A stretch of 9,142 bases of DNA from Candidatus Woesearchaeota archaeon (lineage in GTDB: Archaea; Nanobdellota; Nanobdellia; Woesearchaeales; UBA583). The DNA lies in contig SKGP01000092.1 in NCBI GenBank assembly GCA_007117405.1, positions 1-9,142 on the forward strand. Direction: 5' to 3'. Below are positions 5,790 to 9,142 of the stretch, piece after piece; position 1 is the stretch's first letter; each line of letters opens with the position of its first letter. The notes beneath the pieces were generated by a model, which had not been told where the DNA came from, did not search any database, and saw only the letters and a list, made by a program, of their open reading frames with translations. Both the position numbers and the translations under genes were made by a program.

Positions 5790-7151
5790 ATGGGAATTAT
5801 TAAAGAGTATAAAACAATAAGCAAAGTTGCAGGTCCTCTGGTTTTTGTAAAAGGAACTCATCCAGTGGGATATTCAGAAATTGTTGAAGTAAATTATGGG
5901 ACTGAGAAAAGATTAGGACAGGTTCTTGAAACTTCAGAAAATGTTGTTGTTGTACAGCTTTTTGAAGGAACATCTGGTGCTCATAAACAGGCAACAGTTA
6001 AGTTCTTAGGAGAACCATTAACTTTGAAATTAGATGAAACAATAAAAGGAAGAGTTTTATCTGGACTTGGAAAACCTTTGGACGGAGGACCTTCCCTTTC
6101 TGGGGATAAGATTGAGATAACTGGGGCTGCAATTAATCCTTATTCTAGGGGACTCCCAAATAATTTTATTCAGACTGGGGTTTCTGCAATTGATATGATG
6201 ACTACACTTGTTAGGGGTCAGAAATTACCGATTTTTTCAGGTTCTGGTTTATCCCATAATGATTTAGCTTTGCAGATAGCAAGACAATCAAAAGTTGTTG
6301 GAGAAAAAACTGAGTTTTTAGTGGTATTTGCGGCAATGGGAATTACAAATGAAGAGGCATTAAAATTTCAAAAATCATTTGAGGAATCAGGTGCAATTGA
6401 TAATGCAATATTATTTTTAAATAAAGCGGACGACCCTTCTGTTGAAAGACTTGTAACTCCAAGAATGGCACTTACAACTGCAGAGTATTTTGCTTTTGAA
6501 AAAGGAATGCATGTTTTAGTAATACTTACTGATATGACTAACTATTGTGAGTCTTTAAGAGAGATAGGAGCTGCAAGAGAAGAGATACCTGGTAGAAGAG
6601 GTTATCCTGGTTACATGTATACAGACCTTTCTCAAATTTATGAAAGAGCTGGACTTGTTAAGGGAAAGAAAGGTTCTGTAACTCAAATTCCAATTTTAAC
6701 TATGCCTGGTGATGATAAAACCCACCCTATTCCAGACCTTACTGGATATATTACTGAGGGCCAGGTTGTTATGGGTAGAGAGCTTCATAGAAAAAATATA
6801 TATCCATCTATTGATGTACTGCCATCTCTTTCAAGGCTTATGGGTCTTGGGACTGGTGATGGAAAAACTAGGGAAGACCATAAAAAGGTTTCAGACCAGT
6901 GTTATGCACTTTATGCTGAAGGTAGAGATCTTAGGGGTCTTGTGGCTATTGTTGGTGAAGAAGCACTTTCAGATAGGGATAAGAGAAAACTTCAGTTTGC
7001 AGCTGAATTTGAAAAGAAATTTTTACAACAAGGATTATATGAAAATAGAGAGTTCAATAAAACAATGGAGATTGCTTGGGAACTTTTAAGGATGATTCCA
7101 AAGGAAGAACTTACAAAAATCGATGGTAAGTTGAAAGATAAATATTATTAA
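5790..7151 (+). CDS. atpB: A-type ATP synthase subunit B (non-catalytic head subunit)
   Basis: This is the nucleotide-binding but non-catalytic subunit that alternates with A in the A3B3 hexamer. The 453 residues fit the usual 455-470. The N-terminal beta-barrel (about 5-75) is followed by the central domain, where the P-loop is replaced by the B-subunit signature GSGLSHND (151-158). [20 protein letters not shown] and [20 protein letters not shown] are standard family segments. Arg349 in SLSRLMG is in the position of the arginine finger that reaches the catalytic site on A. The gene is intact throughout, in contrast to atpA. Its ATG abuts the atpA stop (TAAATG), so translation probably depends on ribosomes finishing atpA. 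A termination event at codon 437 of atpA could therefore also lower AtpB. AtpD follows after 6 bases. Confidence 0.97.
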   Translation: MGIIKEYKTISKVAGPLVFVKGTHPVGYSEIVEVNYGTEKRLGQVLETSENVVVVQLFEGTSGAHKQATVKFLGEPLTLKLDETIKGRVLSGLGKPLDGGPSLSGDKIEITGAAINPYSRGLPNNFIQTGVSAIDMMTTLVRGQKLPIFSGSGLSHNDLALQIARQSKVVGEKTEFLVVFAAMGITNEEALKFQKSFEESGAIDNAILFLNKADDPSVERLVTPRMALTTAEYFAFEKGMHVLVILTDMTNYCESLREIGAAREEIPGRRGYPGYMYTDLSQIYERAGLVKGKKGSVTQIPILTMPGDDKTHPIPDLTGYITEGQVVMGRELHRKNIYPSIDVLPSLSRLMGLGTGDGKTREDHKKVSDQCYALYAEGRDLRGLVAIVGEEALSDRDKRKLQFAAEFEKKFLQQGLYENREFNKTMEIAWELLRMIPKEELTKIDGKLKDKYY

Positions 7152-7157
7152 AATAAA

Positions 7158-7787
7158 ATGGGTAAAACAATAAGTCCAAATAGGTCAGAACTTTTAAAGC
7201 TGAAAAATAAGATAAAAACAGCATCTTCTGGTCACAAACTTTTGAAGAAAAAAAGAGATGGCCTAATTATGGATTTTTTCAAATTGCTGGAAAACGCAAA
7301 GGACCTTAGGTCTGAGATGATACAATCATTTAACGAAGCTGAAAAGTCACTTAAGAGAACAAGAATTTTGTCTTTTGATTTGGAACTTAAAATGTATTCT
7401 AAAACAACAAAAGGTAGAAATTTAATAGATTTTCAATCTAAAAATATTATGGGTCTTACTGTTCCACAGATTAAATCTGAGTTTCAAAAAAGAAATTTTA
7501 TTGAAAGAAATAGGACGATTTATTCATCTTTTACTATGGATGATACAATTAAAAAATATGAAGATTTAGTAAAAAAAATAATTATTATTGCAGAGGTAGA
7601 AACTGCAATGATTAGACTTTTGAATGAAATTGAAAAAACAAAAAGGAGAGTAAACGGTCTTGAATTTAACATTGTGCCTCAACTTAAAAAAGATGAAAGT
7701 TTTGTTAAACTTTCTCTTGAAGAACAGGAGAGAGACAATACTATAAGGCTTAAGAAAATTAAATCTAAAATTGCTCAAAAAAATTAA
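7158..7787 (+). CDS. atpD: A-type ATP synthase subunit D (central rotor shaft)
   Basis: Subunit D is the long coiled-coil axle that turns inside the A3B3 head and binds F and C. The 209 residues fit the family (about 205-215). The N-terminal signature is clear: a PNRSELLKLKNKIKTASSGH segment followed by KLLKKKRDGLIMDFF. The C-terminal helix (about 130-205) is charged and heptad-like, with KTKRRVNGLEFNIVPQL, the conserved element of the second shaft helix. The middle (about 60-120) is the short-strand globular part that binds F. The gene is last in the A-B-D unit, with an oligo-T run right after it. No Shine-Dalgarno site is seen; close spacing to atpB suggests coupled translation. Confidence 0.95.
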   Translation: MGKTISPNRSELLKLKNKIKTASSGHKLLKKKRDGLIMDFFKLLENAKDLRSEMIQSFNEAEKSLKRTRILSFDLELKMYSKTTKGRNLIDFQSKNIMGLTVPQIKSEFQKRNFIERNRTIYSSFTMDDTIKKYEDLVKKIIIIAEVETAMIRLLNEIEKTKRRVNGLEFNIVPQLKKDESFVKLSLEEQERDNTIRLKKIKSKIAQKN

Positions 7788-7793
7788 ATCTAC

Positions 7794-7800
7794 TTTTTTT
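7794..7800 (+). terminator. Oligo-T terminator after atpD
   Basis: Seven T residues start seven bases after the atpD stop, within a T-rich stretch and before the promoter of the next gene. This fits hairpin-free archaeal termination of the A-B-D transcript. No stem-loop is evident. Confidence 0.45.
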
Positions 7801-7829
7801 ATTTCTAAATTTAATTATGGTAACTAAAG

Positions 7830-7837
7830 TTTAAAAA
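7830..7837 (+). promoter_or_regulatory. TATA box for the mscS-like gene
   Basis: TTTAAAAA begins 31 bases before the ATG at 7861, preceded by a purine-containing AACTAAAG. The spacing supports a leaderless transcript and the ATG at 7861 over the in-frame TTG at 7846. Translation from the TTG would add only five residues that overlap the expected start-site region. Confidence 0.5.
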
Positions 7838-7860
7838 TAAATGAATTGATTATATATATT

Positions 7861-8811
7861 ATGAGTGATACGCAAAAAAGTTTTTCTGAGAAGTTTAATG
7901 AAAGGTTTATTTTTGTAATGAAATCTTTGTGGTTTTACTTGAAGGAAGTTAGAAAAATTTATGGATTATTTTTTTTTATTATTTTGGGTGCTTTTCTTTA
8001 TTATTTTCCTAAAGATTGGATAGAATATGGAATTTTACCGGCTATAATTTTGATTGCTTTTTATTATGTTGCTTTAAATTTATTAGTAGGACTTGTTAGG
8101 GCATTTATAGTATTTGTTTACAAGAAAAGAAATAAGTATTCATATGATTATTATGATAATTTTATATTAGGAATTGAGAGAGTTTCATTTTTGGTAACTA
8201 ATTTTTTGTTTTTCTTTTTATTTTTATATCTAATGAATATTGAAATTAAAGAGTTTATAACATCAATTTCAATTTTTGCTGTAGCTTTAGTGTTGATATT
8301 TAAAGAGTATATTTCTAATATGATTAATGGAATGATTATCATGTTTTCAGATGAGTTTAAGCTCAAAGATTACGTTAAAGTTGGAGACTACAAAGGTAGA
8401 ATCATTAATGTTAACTTTTTAAATACTGAAATTAAAACAGATGACGGAGATGTTGTTTTTATTCCTAATACTGTTATGGTTAGTAAGGAAATAATGAATT
8501 ATAGTAAAAGTGTTGTAAAAAGGATTAGATATGAGTTTAAACTACCTATATCTTATTCTGGAAAAGTTCAGAAATTAGATGATTTTATTGCAAAACATCT
8601 TTCTGATGAGTTTGGTTCTCAAATAGAACCTGAAAATGTTAATTTGAAAATACTTGGAGTTGATAAAGATCAGATTACTTTAATACTTGAAGTTGTTTCT
8701 CAGAAGTATAATTTTAAATTTGAAGAGAGAGTTAAAAATAAATTTTCTAAGTTTTTACTTCAGTTCATAGATAAGGAAAATAAAAAAGTTGAAAATGATA
8801 AAAAACTTTAA
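7861..8811 (+). CDS. MscS-family mechanosensitive ion channel
   Basis: This is a probable membrane channel that opens under membrane tension to release solutes during osmotic downshock. From the ATG at 7861 it has 316 residues. Predicted membrane segments are at about 33-49, 58-86, 105-125 and 133-162. The last is the pore-lining helix, running into the MscS signature: EYISNMINGMIIMFSDEFKL, then DYVKVGDYKGRI, and DGDVVFIPNTVMVSKEIMNYS in the beta domain. The cytoplasmic alpha/beta C-terminal domain follows (about 215-300), with a Lys-rich tail. The pore helix is bulky (FAVALVLIF) and lacks the Gly/Ala packing pattern of E. coli MscS, though Asn153 and Gly157 align with its Asn117 and Gly121. 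Gating and ion selectivity cannot be predicted. It appears to be a separate transcription unit following the ATPase genes. Confidence 0.88.
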   Translation: MSDTQKSFSEKFNERFIFVMKSLWFYLKEVRKIYGLFFFIILGAFLYYFPKDWIEYGILPAIILIAFYYVALNLLVGLVRAFIVFVYKKRNKYSYDYYDNFILGIERVSFLVTNFLFFFLFLYLMNIEIKEFITSISIFAVALVLIFKEYISNMINGMIIMFSDEFKLKDYVKVGDYKGRIINVNFLNTEIKTDDGDVVFIPNTVMVSKEIMNYSKSVVKRIRYEFKLPISYSGKVQKLDDFIAKHLSDEFGSQIEPENVNLKILGVDKDQITLILEVVSQKYNFKFEERVKNKFSKFLLQFIDKENKKVENDKKL

Positions 8812-8814
8812 ATA
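8807..8814 (+). promoter_or_regulatory. TATA box for pheS
   Basis: TTTAAATA begins 30 bases before the pheS ATG and overlaps the stop codon of the mscS-like gene (8809-8811). The remaining spacer is T-rich, as at the other promoters here, and there is no Shine-Dalgarno site. The transcript is likely leaderless. Confidence 0.5.
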
Positions 8815-8836
8815 GTTTCTTATTTTTCATTTTTTT

Positions 8837-9142
8837 ATGACAAAAAAAGATTTTAGAAAAATAATTTATTCACTTCATCCTATGGAGAGAAAAGTTTTAC
8901 CTTGGCTTGGCTTATCTCAAATTTCAAAAATCGCTGAGAAATCTGGACTTGATGAAATTGAAGTTTCAACCGCAGTTCAACTTTTGCAAAATAGAGGATA
9001 TTCAATTTATGAATCAAAGGAGGATTTTTATGTGGGCCTTGATAGGTTTGGTGAGAAATTTTTAAAAGAAGGACTTCCTGAAATAAGATTTCTTAAAGAT
9101 ATAGAAAAGGGTCCAAAGAAAATGTCTGAACTTTCAATTGGA
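8837..9142 (+). CDS. pheS: Phenylalanyl-tRNA synthetase alpha subunit, 5' part (runs off the window)
   Basis: PheS is the catalytic subunit of the alpha2-beta2 enzyme that charges tRNA-Phe. Only the first 102 codons are present, open to the window edge. They encode the archaeal/eukaryotic-type N-terminal winged-helix region: a first helix with SLHPMERKVLPWLG, a second unit with ISKIAEKSGLDEIEVSTAVQ then LLQNRGY, and a wing leading into KFLKEGLPEIRFLKDIEKGP. The GLPE(I/R)R segment after the first winged helix is characteristic of archaeal PheS. The catalytic core with class II motifs lies beyond the window, so completeness cannot be judged. The ATG is preceded by a TATA-like element at 8807-8814. 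Confidence 0.88.
   Translation, partial: MTKKDFRKIIYSLHPMERKVLPWLGLSQISKIAEKSGLDEIEVSTAVQLLQNRGYSIYESKEDFYVGLDRFGEKFLKEGLPEIRFLKDIEKGPKKMSELSIG

Noticed and set aside
7566..7778. Minus-strand open frames within atpD, the mscS-like gene, atpB, the fibre gene and the atpA 5' region
   Set aside because: They lie opposite well-supported genes, are rich in residues expected from AT-rich antisense sequence, and show no promoter or recognisable domain.

Overview
The window is an AT-rich archaeal segment. Its core is an A-type (archaeal/vacuolar-type) ATP synthase locus read entirely on the + strand. The order is K (98-337), E (348-908), C (912-1937), F (1934-2221), an unrelated secreted fibre-like gene (2280-3920), then A (4038-5789, interrupted), B (5790-7151) and D (7158-7787). 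After it come an MscS-family mechanosensitive channel gene (7861-8811) and the 5' end of an archaeal-type phenylalanyl-tRNA synthetase alpha gene (8837 to the window edge). An A-type ATPase, archaeal PheS, TATA boxes and apparently leaderless transcription units make this an archaeon. Low GC, compact genes and a phage-fibre-like secreted protein suggest a DPANN lineage (Pacearchaeota/Woesearchaeota-like), but this placement is inference.

The ATPase genes give the membrane rotor ring (K), peripheral stalk subunit (E), the C/F/D central axle parts and the A3B3 catalytic head. The membrane stator subunit I and peripheral stalk subunit H are not in the window. K has its own promoter immediately upstream, so I and H lie in another transcription unit or elsewhere. 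K keeps Gln32, Glu61 and Thr62 in positions matching known Na+ ligands, so the enzyme may be Na+-coupled.

Two things stand out. First, the catalytic subunit gene atpA has an in-frame TGA at codon 437, with conserved AtpA sequence continuing in the same frame for another 146 codons. The change is a substitution, not a frameshift. It could be a sequencing error, a recent nonsense mutation, or readthrough/recoding. Second, the operon is split between F and A by a 546-residue secreted protein. It is built from bacteriophage tail-fibre repeat families, has a signal peptide, and ends in a cysteine-rich domain carrying all six of its cysteines.

At least five transcription units can be proposed (K-E-C-F, fibre, A-B-D, mscS-like, pheS). 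Each has a TATA-like octamer beginning 29-37 bases before its start codon and no clear Shine-Dalgarno site, which fits leaderless mRNAs. Oligo-T runs between units are likely archaeal terminators. No RNA gene, CRISPR array, insertion sequence or integration site was seen.
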